Part shown: positions 35,189 to 43,305 of the stretch, piece by piece
Numbering within the stretch: the stretch's first letter is position 1
Layout: each line of letters opens with the position of its first letter
Assembly: GCA_016715065.1 (NCBI GenBank)
Contig: JADKBN010000031.1
Coordinates: 506,333-570,332, forward strand
Direction of reading: 5' to 3'
Source of the DNA: Fibrobacterota bacterium
Lineage (GTDB): Bacteria; Fibrobacterota; Fibrobacteria; UBA5070
DNA: 64,000 nt
Program-made: the position numbers and the translations under genes
Notes under the pieces: model-generated
The model's input: only the letters and a program-made list of their open reading frames with translations
The model's database searches: none
Told to the model about the DNA's origin: nothing

Positions 35189-37429
35189 ATGCCTCCCTTC
35201 TATGCAGTGCATGGCGAAAACCACGATATCCTCGAATTCATCGTGGTCTTCAACCACAAGATCGGCGATGTGAAGGCCTTCGGGGAGGATTTGGTCGTAC
35301 GCGGTCATTTCACGGACTACCAGGCGGTGGCCACCATGGGGTGGGGAACCGTGGTGACCTATCCCAATACAGACGATGTGGTGGTGGTCGGTCTGGACAA
35401 GGTCAAGGACTCGGGAGGTGTGCCGTACCTCTTGTGCAAGGGCACCTGGAAATCGAAATACACCGCCTTGGAGATCGGATATCGACCAAAGGGCAAAGCC
35501 GAGGGATTCGTCACGATCACGGGACGGATCACCTCCGAGTTCGAGAAGGTGTTCGCTTCGACCGTTCAGGAGGCGGCCAAGCCGCCCAAGGGGCAAGTGA
35601 TCTTTCCGCACTTCCATTCCGGGCCAGGAAAATGGGCGGTCTCCCACAATTTCCTCTCCAAATCGAATCTGCCGGCAGTGTGTCTTTGGCGAAAGGAGAT
35701 TCCCGCCCATTTCGAGATGCACAGCCACGTGATGAGCAACCACTGCGCTCCCGTGGTCGGGATCTGGGAAAAGAGCGGAGCCACCCTGTTCCTGGAGCCC
35801 AGCTACGGGACCCAGGACTACATGGCCGATTTCTGGTTTGTGATGGGGGAGGCGGGCGACATCGGTAAGCGTTCCACCACGGCCATCGCGGCGGAATTCG
35901 CCAAGCAGATGGGCGCGGCCAATTTCCAGAAGGTGTTTCCCTATCTGAAGGAGGCGCACACCGCCTCCGGCACGCTCATGCCCATGGACATGGAGTACAT
36001 GCACTTCCTGGGCTACTTCGGGATCCCGATCACACGTTGGGCGTACGGCAAGAAGTGGTACTGCTGGAACAAGAAGTGGGAGAAGCACACCAACAACACC
36101 CCCACCGTCATCGCAAGTCCCTCGATGTACGGTTATGTCCCTCCCACCATCATCCCTCCCGAAACCGAAACCCCCGCCTCCACCCACGGAGAGACCTGGA
36201 GTTTCCTTTCCAAGGACGACGCGAAGGCGTATGTACCCTGGGCAGCGCAACTGGCCGACCACGAACGCGTCACGAAATCCAGCCTATCGGTGCCACGGGT
36301 CTCGAGCCTGCCGTTCTACCACTTCGAACCGCGCCGTCACGCCAACCTCGCGCAGTATCCGGCCGAAAAGACCCTGCTGGCTCTTTCCATGACCAAGGCG
36401 GTCCAGTCGTCCCTCTGGACCCGCACCTCCCTGTTGTTCGGGTACAAGCTCTACACCGCCATGGGATGGGCGCCCATGGATCCCTACCTCAAGGACGTCC
36501 TCCAGCCGTTCTACAAGCAGTGCGAAGCGGACCAGATCCCCATCCTGAACCACTGCACGCCGGTGGGCTTCTATTCGCACGACCGCAGGTTCTACTTCGA
36601 TCTGCTCAAGGAACAGGGGCTGGTTTCGGCGACGCCAGCCCGCCATGGGGACGGCTGGCCGAAACAATTTCCGTCCACCGTGCCAGGGCCGGATGGAAAG
36701 ATCCTCGCTCCTTCCACGAAGGAAGACAAGATCTGGTGGTACACGCAGAACTACGTCTCGCCGGACGCCTGGAAGGCCGTCGCGAAGGCTTATCCCAAGC
36801 TGAAGTTCTGCCTGGCCCATTTCGGGGACTCGGCGCATCTGGACGAGGACGGATGGGGGGAGCGGAAGGTCCGCGAGCCGAAAGGCACTCGCAAGAAGCT
36901 GACGATCGCCTTTTCCGGAGCCCAGATCGACCGAGCGAACAGCCACTGGTTCCTGGCCGACCTGATCGACCTGGTCCAGCCAACCAACCGGGCCTTCATC
37001 GACCTGAGCTACGTCATGCTCAACAAGCGGAACTCCGTGAAGTTCCAGGAATTGTTCGATTGGGCGCGGATCCACAAACCAATTCTCCTGGAGCGCGTGC
37101 TCTGGGGAACGGACTGGCCTCTCTTGGGCAACGAATCGATGGTCAAGGACTACAAGTGGACCAAGGAGAACATTCTCCACCGCTACGCGCGCGCCTTCCG
37201 CGACCAGATTTCGTCGATGCCCGGCGACTTCTTCCTGAGGGTATGCTTCTTGAATCCCATCCAGTACCTGGGTCTGCATTCGCTGCCTGCCAAGGTGGGG
37301 CAGGCGGGTGTGGCCAATCCCTGGCCATGGCTTTCGGAGCTGCCCGAAGCGATCTTCACCGATTTCACCGCCGACAAGTTGCGGCTCCTTTACAAGCACG
37401 AGAAGTCCCTGGCCCATGCCCTTCCGTAG
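35189..37429 (+). CDS. Amidohydrolase-like TIM-barrel protein in effector context
   Basis: A 746-aa protein. The C-terminal 480 residues resemble the amidohydrolase-2 (PF04909-like) fold: M-D-M-E-Y-M-H-F (D267, H272) at the barrel start, ILNHCTP (H455), FCLAHFG (H544) and LWGTDWPLL (D642), which together would supply metal ligands. The N-terminal 200 residues (beginning MPPFYAVHGENHDILEF) are unknown. There is no signal peptide. The substrate cannot be read from the sequence; amidohydrolases cut C-N or C-C bonds or decarboxylate. Its place behind a DUF2169 adaptor and in front of two lipoproteins and a PAAR-like gene suggests an enzyme effector rather than a housekeeping hydrolase. A GGAG site precedes the ATG. 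Confidence 0.65.
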   Translation: MPPFYAVHGENHDILEFIVVFNHKIGDVKAFGEDLVVRGHFTDYQAVATMGWGTVVTYPNTDDVVVVGLDKVKDSGGVPYLLCKGTWKSKYTALEIGYRPKGKAEGFVTITGRITSEFEKVFASTVQEAAKPPKGQVIFPHFHSGPGKWAVSHNFLSKSNLPAVCLWRKEIPAHFEMHSHVMSNHCAPVVGIWEKSGATLFLEPSYGTQDYMADFWFVMGEAGDIGKRSTTAIAAEFAKQMGAANFQKVFPYLKEAHTASGTLMPMDMEYMHFLGYFGIPITRWAYGKKWYCWNKKWEKHTNNTPTVIASPSMYGYVPPTIIPPETETPASTHGETWSFLSKDDAKAYVPWAAQLADHERVTKSSLSVPRVSSLPFYHFEPRRHANLAQYPAEKTLLALSMTKAVQSSLWTRTSLLFGYKLYTAMGWAPMDPYLKDVLQPFYKQCEADQIPILNHCTPVGFYSHDRRFYFDLLKEQGLVSATPARHGDGWPKQFPSTVPGPDGKILAPSTKEDKIWWYTQNYVSPDAWKAVAKAYPKLKFCLAHFGDSAHLDEDGWGERKVREPKGTRKKLTIAFSGAQIDRANSHWFLADLIDLVQPTNRAFIDLSYVMLNKRNSVKFQELFDWARIHKPILLERVLWGTDWPLLGNESMVKDYKWTKENILHRYARAFRDQISSMPGDFFLRVCFLNPIQYLGLHSLPAKVGQAGVANPWPWLSELPEAIFTDFTADKLRLLYKHEKSLAHALP

Positions 37430-38639
37430 GGCGGTCGCGCTGGCGGCGACATTCGCCGCTCTCACGCTTCAAACCGGATGCATGCGAGACATCAACATGA
37501 CAGACCCAGTGTTCCATTCCGCTTCGCTGGCCGAGTTCCAACCGGAGCTGCAATCCATCCGACCCGGGCTCGCCCCGGACGATTTCCACGCGGTTCCCTC
37601 CGCGAGGGAATCGTTCCAGCGGCTGCGCCTGGGGGAATCGGGTCCGGTGGAGGATTTCGTGCCCCTGGAAGGGTGGCGACTTGATTCCGACTACGATCTG
37701 GTGGTGGCCCCGGGAGCGGCATATCTCTTCGAACTGATGGGGATGGCCCGCATCGATCCCTCCGGCCCCAAGGTCGCCAAGGACCTCTTGCTCGGGGAAG
37801 AGGTGGTCACCTTGCGTACGCCGGGGCTTTTGTGGATCGATCCCGCCGATGGATCGCTGTTGGCCTCGATGGCGCGAACGCCTTCGGTCGACCAGGCCCA
37901 GAATGCCCTGGAAATCCGGCGCTACTCGCCCGACCTGCAGACGAAGGTGGTTTCCAGTTTCCCCATTCACAAGGAACTGCTGCCGTTGGGAGATGGCTAT
38001 GCCGTGGTGCCCGATGGCTCTTACCAAGCGGACCTTCCGGGGTACCAGGTCTTCCGAGCCGATGGCTCGGTGGTGGCCGGGGTCCTTCCGCGGTTGCTGG
38101 ATTCAGTCTGGCAGCGTGGTGCCAAGCTGGAGGGGCCTCGAGGCGGTGACTGGCGTCCGGATGGGCTGTGGGTTCGGAGCTTGAATGCGCGTTGGGGAAT
38201 CTTCTCCCATCCCGACTACCCCAACGGTCCACCGACGAAAACTTCCATCCTGACCCTCTCCGACCCACCCCAGGCGGTGGGGATTCTTTTCCAATCCAAG
38301 ACGCCCCTTCCCGAACGCATCGAGGATCTCGTGGTGTCGCCCACCCACGATCTGTTCTTCGCCACCGTCAGGGAGGGAGAGGATTCCCTGCTTCTGTGGA
38401 TGGGGGTGGTCCGAAAGGAAAAGGACCGTTTCGTTTCCGTAACCTACAGGGTTCGTTCCTTCGCCAAGGTCCGCGATCTGGTGATTTCGCGCGATGGATC
38501 GATCTTGGCGTTGGCCTCGCAATCCGAGGCGGGATGGAGCCTGGAAATGGCTCGCCTGGAAGACATCCTCACCGACATCAACCGCCGTTACCCCGAAGCC
38601 AAGCTCAGCTTGGCCGCGCTCGAATCCGAGGTGAAGTGA
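37416..38639 (+). CDS. Lipoprotein, beta-propeller-like (possible immunity protein)
   Basis: A 407-aa predicted lipoprotein: MPFRRAVALAATFAALTLQT-G-C with Cys22. I do not recognise the family. Repeated short beta segments with D-G or D-P turns suggest a propeller (DLVVAPGAAYLFEL; GLLWIDPADGSLLASM; DLVISRDGSILALAS). It overlaps the amidohydrolase-like gene by 14 nt. Its last 31 codons lie in a 118-bp repeat that also ends the next gene. As a periplasm-facing protein after a putative effector it may be an immunity protein; this is inference. Confidence 0.7.
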   Translation: MPFRRAVALAATFAALTLQTGCMRDINMTDPVFHSASLAEFQPELQSIRPGLAPDDFHAVPSARESFQRLRLGESGPVEDFVPLEGWRLDSDYDLVVAPGAAYLFELMGMARIDPSGPKVAKDLLLGEEVVTLRTPGLLWIDPADGSLLASMARTPSVDQAQNALEIRRYSPDLQTKVVSSFPIHKELLPLGDGYAVVPDGSYQADLPGYQVFRADGSVVAGVLPRLLDSVWQRGAKLEGPRGGDWRPDGLWVRSLNARWGIFSHPDYPNGPPTKTSILTLSDPPQAVGILFQSKTPLPERIEDLVVSPTHDLFFATVREGEDSLLLWMGVVRKEKDRFVSVTYRVRSFAKVRDLVISRDGSILALASQSEAGWSLEMARLEDILTDINRRYPEAKLSLAALESEVK

Positions 38640-38664
38640 TGGGAAAACCCGCCGCAAGACTCAC
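38547..38664 (+). repeat. 118-bp direct repeat, copy A
   Basis: This segment matches 39770-39887 at 117 of 118 positions; the only difference is at 38571 (a versus t). It covers the 3' end of the lipoprotein gene, the TGATG overlap and the first 26 nt of the next gene. The flanking sequences are different. Confidence 0.9.
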
Positions 38665-39862
38665 GGATCTTCTTGGGATACCCATTGGGATCGCGATGAG
38701 TATTGTGTCGTTTGGATGTGCGGGGAAAAGAAGTGGCAATTCGCCATTTGTCGTCCAAAAGTTTTCGCACTTCAATGCGGAAGGTCAAACCTTTCAGCAA
38801 GGGCATGAGGCGGAGGATTTCCAAATTTCCGTTCCAAAAAGTGGCAAGCTGGAGCAGCTGTTTTTGAAGAATGGAAAAGTCATCTTTGAAAAAGGTGGAT
38901 TAAAAGGTCGAAGAATCGAGACGAGTTACATTGTTCAGTCGACGCCTAATTTCAAATACTTGTTTTATGGAACTGGCGTCTTTTTGCTGAAAAAAGACGG
39001 CGAAGAAGTGTTTGAGTATGAGTGGAGCCTAGACCGTAATTTTATTATGCCTATTCATCAAGAAGGTGACACAACAACCTTTTTGATGAAAAGAATAACC
39101 GACTTCATGATGTCAAACCTTGAGCTGACGGCGTTTTCTCCGGATTCTCGAGCTTCAAAAACGAAATTATCGTTGCCCAGAAATGATGCGAATGGCCACT
39201 TGGTCATTACGCCAATTGCAGCAGGAATGATTGCGACGCGCTGGAGGCGTTCCGAGAGCGTTCCTGCAAAGTTCTATGATTTTGAGGGCAAGGAAGCCTT
39301 TCACCCTATTGCCGCGGCGATGAATGCAATGCAAACGCAAGGCATCTTCCTATCAGCAGGCGACCCCACGTTTCCGGAATATGGGGGGATGTTTCCCAGC
39401 AAGACCAAAGACCATTGGGCTGTTTTCAGCTGGCAAGGACTCCCCGGCCATGAAGATGCTCGCCTGTTCGTGCTGAGTGCCATCGATTCGGCTCAATCCA
39501 TTCCTGTGAAATGCGAAGGGCATAGCCTGAGGCCGGTAGAATCCCTCCGTGCTGTGATTGTGCATCCACGTCTCAACTTGTTTCTGGTTGGGGCCAAGTT
39601 GGAAGGTGACGTCACGATATACCTGGGCCATGTCCGCAAGGAGGGTTCGCTCTTTGAGGCCGACATGTATCGACTTCAGTCCTTTGAGCAGGTTTCGAGC
39701 CCAACCTTCTCCCGCAATGGGCAAGTGTTGTTGTTCGCGACCTCTGAACAGGGTGTGGAAAAGGTGGCCATGGCTCGCCTGGAAGACATCCTCTCCGACA
39801 TCAACCGCCGTTACCCCGAAGCCAAGCTCAGCTTGGCCGCGCTCGAATCCGAGGTGAAGTGA
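38639..39862 (+). CDS. Lipoprotein with PAAR-derived N-terminus, diverged duplicate of 37416-38639
   Basis: A 407-aa predicted lipoprotein, exactly as long as the previous one. Its first ten residues, M-G-K-P-A-A-R-L-T-D, are those of the PAAR-like gene at 39862, fused to a hydrophobic stretch and a lipobox S-F-G-C (Cys27), so a spike-protein start now serves as a signal-peptide n-region. An ATG at 38696 (M-S-I-V-S-F-G-C) could be the original start. The body is only distantly similar to the upstream lipoprotein (VRKEGSLFEADMYRLQSF versus VRKEKDRFVSVTYRVRSF), but the last 38 codons are nearly identical. The middle is visibly AT-rich compared with its neighbours. It overlaps both neighbours by 1 nt (TGATG). 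Confidence 0.75.
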   Translation: MGKPAARLTDLLGIPIGIAMSIVSFGCAGKRSGNSPFVVQKFSHFNAEGQTFQQGHEAEDFQISVPKSGKLEQLFLKNGKVIFEKGGLKGRRIETSYIVQSTPNFKYLFYGTGVFLLKKDGEEVFEYEWSLDRNFIMPIHQEGDTTTFLMKRITDFMMSNLELTAFSPDSRASKTKLSLPRNDANGHLVITPIAAGMIATRWRRSESVPAKFYDFEGKEAFHPIAAAMNAMQTQGIFLSAGDPTFPEYGGMFPSKTKDHWAVFSWQGLPGHEDARLFVLSAIDSAQSIPVKCEGHSLRPVESLRAVIVHPRLNLFLVGAKLEGDVTIYLGHVRKEGSLFEADMYRLQSFEQVSSPTFSRNGQVLLFATSEQGVEKVAMARLEDILSDINRRYPEAKLSLAALESEVK

Positions 39863-39887
39863 TGGGAAAACCCGCCGCAAGACTCAC
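39770..39887 (+). repeat. 118-bp direct repeat, copy B
   Basis: Second copy of the repeat at 38547-38664, 1223 nt downstream. Here it leads into an intact PAAR-like gene, whereas copy A leads into the lipoprotein body. Confidence 0.9.
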
Positions 39888-40956
39888 TGACATGACCGCC
39901 CACGGGGGCACTGTGATGGGCCCTGGCGTGCCCACGGTCCTGATCGGCAAGTTGCCAGCCGCCACCATGGGTGATCAGCACGTCTGCCCCATGGTGACCC
40001 CGGGTGTGCCGCCCATCCCCCACGTGGGAGGGCCCATCATCCTGGGAAGCATGGGCGTGATGATCGGGAAAAAGCCTGCCGCCCGCTTGGGCGACATGGC
40101 CATCTGCGTGGGGCCGCCTTCGCAGATCGTGCTCGGATGCTTCACGGTGATGATCGGCGAAACCAGCAGCGGATCGCAGGCCGGCAGCGCAGGAGCGGCC
40201 GCCGCAGCCGCGACCAACGCCCCCAAGGGCCCCAAGGCGATCGAGCCCATCAAGCTCACCAAGGAATCCAAGTCGCCCACCGAGGCCTACCAGATCAACG
40301 CCACGGTCAAGGACAAGGGTGGCCGTCCTATCCTGGGCGTGCCGTACAAGATCGAGGATCCGGATGGCAAAATCATCCGCGGCAGCACTCCCATGGATGG
40401 CAAGATCACCCACAGCGGGTATTCCAAGAAGGGCTCGTTCAAGCTCACGCTGTTGGCCACTGGCGAGGTGAAAAGTTCCGCCAAGCCCATCGAGATCGGC
40501 ACCGAAACCACCTTCAGCTGCAAGACCGACGCCGAGGACGGGGCGGAAGGTGAGCTGTACGTGAGTCTGGTCGCCGAGGACCACACACGCTTCTTCATGG
40601 CGACAATTCCCGTCAAGGTGTCCGGGGGCAAGGTGGAAGGCAAGTGGACCCTCGAGGAGGAGCGTTGGAAAGCCCTTTTCGAGGAACAGACGCAGTCGTT
40701 CCATTCGGTGGAGGTGGTCGCCCAAGTGGATGGCGCCTTGGGAATTTCCCCGCAGATCCCGCTGGACACCGCCTTCAAGATCGAGATGACCGACCACGAG
40801 GGCAAAGCGATGCCCAACCACACGATCGAGGTCAAGCAGCCCAATGGTCAGGTCCACAAGGTGAAGACCGACTCCTCCGGCAAGATCAAGCTCAAGGCGG
40901 GCGCGGGCGGGGCGGCCAAGTTCGGAAGCCACCCTCCCGAGGAGGATGAGGCATGA
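39862..40956 (+). CDS. PAAR-like (DUF4150) spike-tip protein, second copy
   Basis: A 364-aa protein with an N-terminal DUF4150 PAAR-like domain: GKPAARLTDMTAHGG, TVLIGKLPAATMGDQHVC, PHVGGPIILGSMGVMIG. An Ala-rich linker is followed by a C-terminal beta region (ATVKDKGGRPILGVPYKI ... VEGKWTLEEERW) like that of the protein at 21557, and a final acidic tail. The ATG at 39862 overlaps the previous stop (TGATG). Its own stop overlaps the next ATG (ATGA), so it is coupled to the PG-binding/M15-like gene, which is probably its cargo. Confidence 0.88.
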   Translation: MGKPAARLTDMTAHGGTVMGPGVPTVLIGKLPAATMGDQHVCPMVTPGVPPIPHVGGPIILGSMGVMIGKKPAARLGDMAICVGPPSQIVLGCFTVMIGETSSGSQAGSAGAAAAAATNAPKGPKAIEPIKLTKESKSPTEAYQINATVKDKGGRPILGVPYKIEDPDGKIIRGSTPMDGKITHSGYSKKGSFKLTLLATGEVKSSAKPIEIGTETTFSCKTDAEDGAEGELYVSLVAEDHTRFFMATIPVKVSGGKVEGKWTLEEERWKALFEEQTQSFHSVEVVAQVDGALGISPQIPLDTAFKIEMTDHEGKAMPNHTIEVKQPNGQVHKVKTDSSGKIKLKAGAGGAAKFGSHPPEEDEA

Positions 40957-41990
40957 GCGGGGACGCGAAGAAGGGCGGCGAGGCCAAAGGGAAAAAAGCT
41001 CCCACCAAGTTCGAGAAGATGCAAGCCGAACTGGAAGGCTATTTCGCATCGTGGGTGGAGATTGTCCAACCGCTCAATCCTTTCCGGATCACGCCGGCGG
41101 TGGCCAAACCCGTGGAGCCGGAACCGGGGCTGTTCTCCGGCTTCAAGAAGATCACCAAGGGAAATTCCGGCTTGGCGGTGGAGGAACTTCGCATCCGGCT
41201 GGCCGGGTTCGGGGGAATCCTGCCTGGGACAGAATTTGACGACGCGCTGCTGGGTGCGGTCAAGCGGTTCGAGAAGGACGTGATGGGCCGTGGAGCGACA
41301 GGCCAGGTCGACATGGACTTCGCCAAGGCGCTGGATGCCTTCGCTGCCGCTCACCCGCTTTCGTTCACCAAGAAGCTCAAGTGCCCATGCGGAACCTGCG
41401 GCGGTTTTGGAAAAGGCCGCCACAAGGACGAATACACCTCCAAGTACGCCGCTTCCAAGAACGAAGCCGGGCACAAGTACGAATACCCCGGGATCCACCG
41501 GTCCTTGCTGTGGGCCTGCCGCAGCCTGATCCACTACGGGTCGGTGATCCACAAGGACAAAATCCGGTTCATGGCGTTTTCCAGCGGCTACCGCTGCCAC
41601 GACGACAACAAATTGCATGTCGATCCGAAGACCAAGAAGGCGAGATCGTCCACCAACCACATGGGCAAGGCCGTGGACCTCAATTTCGAGAGCAAGGTCG
41701 GCGACAAATGGGTGCGCGACCCATCCAAGGCCCAGACCTCCACCGACGCCGATGCCATGCGCCAGATCGCCCAGGACAAGCTGGGTGCACAGGTGAGCTG
41801 GAATTCCACCGACAAGTTCGCGCTGGAGCCCGGCGGCAAGGGTGCGGGGCACGCGCCTACGTGGGTGCACATGGACGTGCGCACCTGGAACCGCGACGCG
41901 TTGGACGATCACTACTTCGTGCAGAATTTGATCGATCTGGACGGCACACCGATGGCCACGCTCCTGGTGCGGCCGGGGAGTTTCGAATGA
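40953..41990 (+). CDS. Peptidoglycan-binding and M15-like peptidase protein
   Basis: A 345-aa protein without a signal peptide. Residues about 70-130 look like a PG_binding_1 domain (NSGLAVEELRIRLAGFGG ... FDDALLGAVKRFEKDV). Residues about 180-315 look like an M15-type peptidase: T-N-H-M-G-K-A-V-D-L gives H236 and D242, and T-W-V-H-M-D-V-R gives H306. The His-Asp spacing is one residue shorter than the usual HxxGxAxD, so it may be a divergent or DUF882-like subtype. A CPCGTCGG cysteine cluster (144-149) lies between the domains. ATGA overlaps link it to the PAAR gene before and the LysM gene after. It fits a peptidoglycan-cutting effector. Confidence 0.78.
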   Translation: MSGDAKKGGEAKGKKAPTKFEKMQAELEGYFASWVEIVQPLNPFRITPAVAKPVEPEPGLFSGFKKITKGNSGLAVEELRIRLAGFGGILPGTEFDDALLGAVKRFEKDVMGRGATGQVDMDFAKALDAFAAAHPLSFTKKLKCPCGTCGGFGKGRHKDEYTSKYAASKNEAGHKYEYPGIHRSLLWACRSLIHYGSVIHKDKIRFMAFSSGYRCHDDNKLHVDPKTKKARSSTNHMGKAVDLNFESKVGDKWVRDPSKAQTSTDADAMRQIAQDKLGAQVSWNSTDKFALEPGGKGAGHAPTWVHMDVRTWNRDALDDHYFVQNLIDLDGTPMATLLVRPGSFE

Positions 41991-43288
41991 GCAAGAAGTC
42001 CACCACCCAGAAAAAGCCCAAGGTGATTTCCGGGGTTCCGGAGAAGGTGACGCACGTCCCTCCTCTGACCATCAAGAAGCTTGCCGACAAGCTCGTGGAG
42101 ATCGAGAAGAAGGAAGGCTACCAGATGGCCTTGGTGGCCGTGGAATGCCTGAACTACCAGGAGGTCTGCAAACTCGCCTGCGACAAGGGCAAGGACAACG
42201 ACCCCCACTTGATGCCCAGCCGCTTCATGATCCTGTATGGCGCCACGGACGAAGGCCTGAAGAAGAAAAAGAACCTCGACAAATTCCCGCACGAACTCCA
42301 CGACGACATCGACGAGGAAATGTCCGTGGAGCGCCTGCGCTACTACCTGGGCCTGATGGGCTACTACCAGGGCCCCTGGCGCCACCTGGAAGAAGACCAG
42401 GACGAAGACGACGATTCCGACGCCGAGGAACACGACATCTCCGCGACCCTGCAGGGGGATTTGTTCGGGGCGCTGTGCAATTACATAAAGGAGGCGCAGG
42501 AGCCGTTTTTGAAGGAAGTCGCGGGCGGGACGTATAAGGCAGGGGCGGATGAATCCTTCTCCGAACTGGCTGGACGTTACGGAATTCGGAATTGGCGGAT
42601 CCTTTGGGAAATGAACAAGGGAGCAACGGGAGTCACGTGCGATGTGATCAAGGAAGGTGCGGAGCTCAAACTTCCGGATTCCACCAAGATTTCTATCCGC
42701 GAATGGATGCTCAAAAACAAATGGGATGATCAATATTTGGCGGACAAGGGTTACCAGTATCCGGCCAAGGTATTGAGCTATACCTTGATGGACATCGAAG
42801 GAGAGGTGCTTAAATTCGAAAAAGCCAGGGCGTTCCAGATCTATCTCAAGCACCCTCGGATTGAATTGCTGGTTGAAGCTGAATTAAAGGCTGGTGATGA
42901 AGTTGATTTCTTGATTCCAGATTCTCCCGATCTTGCCGTATGGCTGGAAGGGGAAAACCTCATGTTTTCAGATGCGGTAGATTGTCGCTTTGAAGACTAT
43001 GTTGCACAATTCGATCTCCAACTCGAAAAACAACAATCTATGCAGCCCAAAGACAAGGATGTTGTGGCGGATGATCTTTATGGTCCTCCCAGTGAGGAAG
43101 ATGACGATTGGTTCCATCTTCCGGATTTCAAACTCCCAAGCTTTGATTTGCCAAAGCTTCCATCGTTTGATCTGCCCAATTTCCAGCGTCCGGACATCCC
43201 CAAAGTGCCGGATGTGCCTTCCATTCCCAGTGCACCAAGCGCGCCCAAAATCCCTGAGGGACTCAAAGCCCCCAAAAAAATGTTTTAA
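41987..43288 (+). CDS. LysM-like domain protein with proline-rich tail
   Basis: A 433-aa cytosolic-type protein without a signal peptide. A LysM-like segment lies at about residues 178-232 (DESFSELAGRYGIRNWRILWEMNKG ... LKLPDST), which may bind peptidoglycan glycans or fix the protein to a secretion particle. An acidic stretch (EEDQDEDDDSDAEEHD) precedes it, and the C-terminus has short LPSFDLP-type proline repeats. Base composition changes inside the gene: the first half is GC-rich like its upstream neighbours and the second half, from about 42.7 kb, is AT-rich like the next gene. The start is coupled to the M15-like gene by ATGA. Confidence 0.72.
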   Translation: MSKKSTTQKKPKVISGVPEKVTHVPPLTIKKLADKLVEIEKKEGYQMALVAVECLNYQEVCKLACDKGKDNDPHLMPSRFMILYGATDEGLKKKKNLDKFPHELHDDIDEEMSVERLRYYLGLMGYYQGPWRHLEEDQDEDDDSDAEEHDISATLQGDLFGALCNYIKEAQEPFLKEVAGGTYKAGADESFSELAGRYGIRNWRILWEMNKGATGVTCDVIKEGAELKLPDSTKISIREWMLKNKWDDQYLADKGYQYPAKVLSYTLMDIEGEVLKFEKARAFQIYLKHPRIELLVEAELKAGDEVDFLIPDSPDLAVWLEGENLMFSDAVDCRFEDYVAQFDLQLEKQQSMQPKDKDVVADDLYGPPSEEDDDWFHLPDFKLPSFDLPKLPSFDLPNFQRPDIPKVPDVPSIPSAPSAPKIPEGLKAPKKMF

Positions 43289-43305
43289 GAGGATCAGGAG
43301 TCAAA

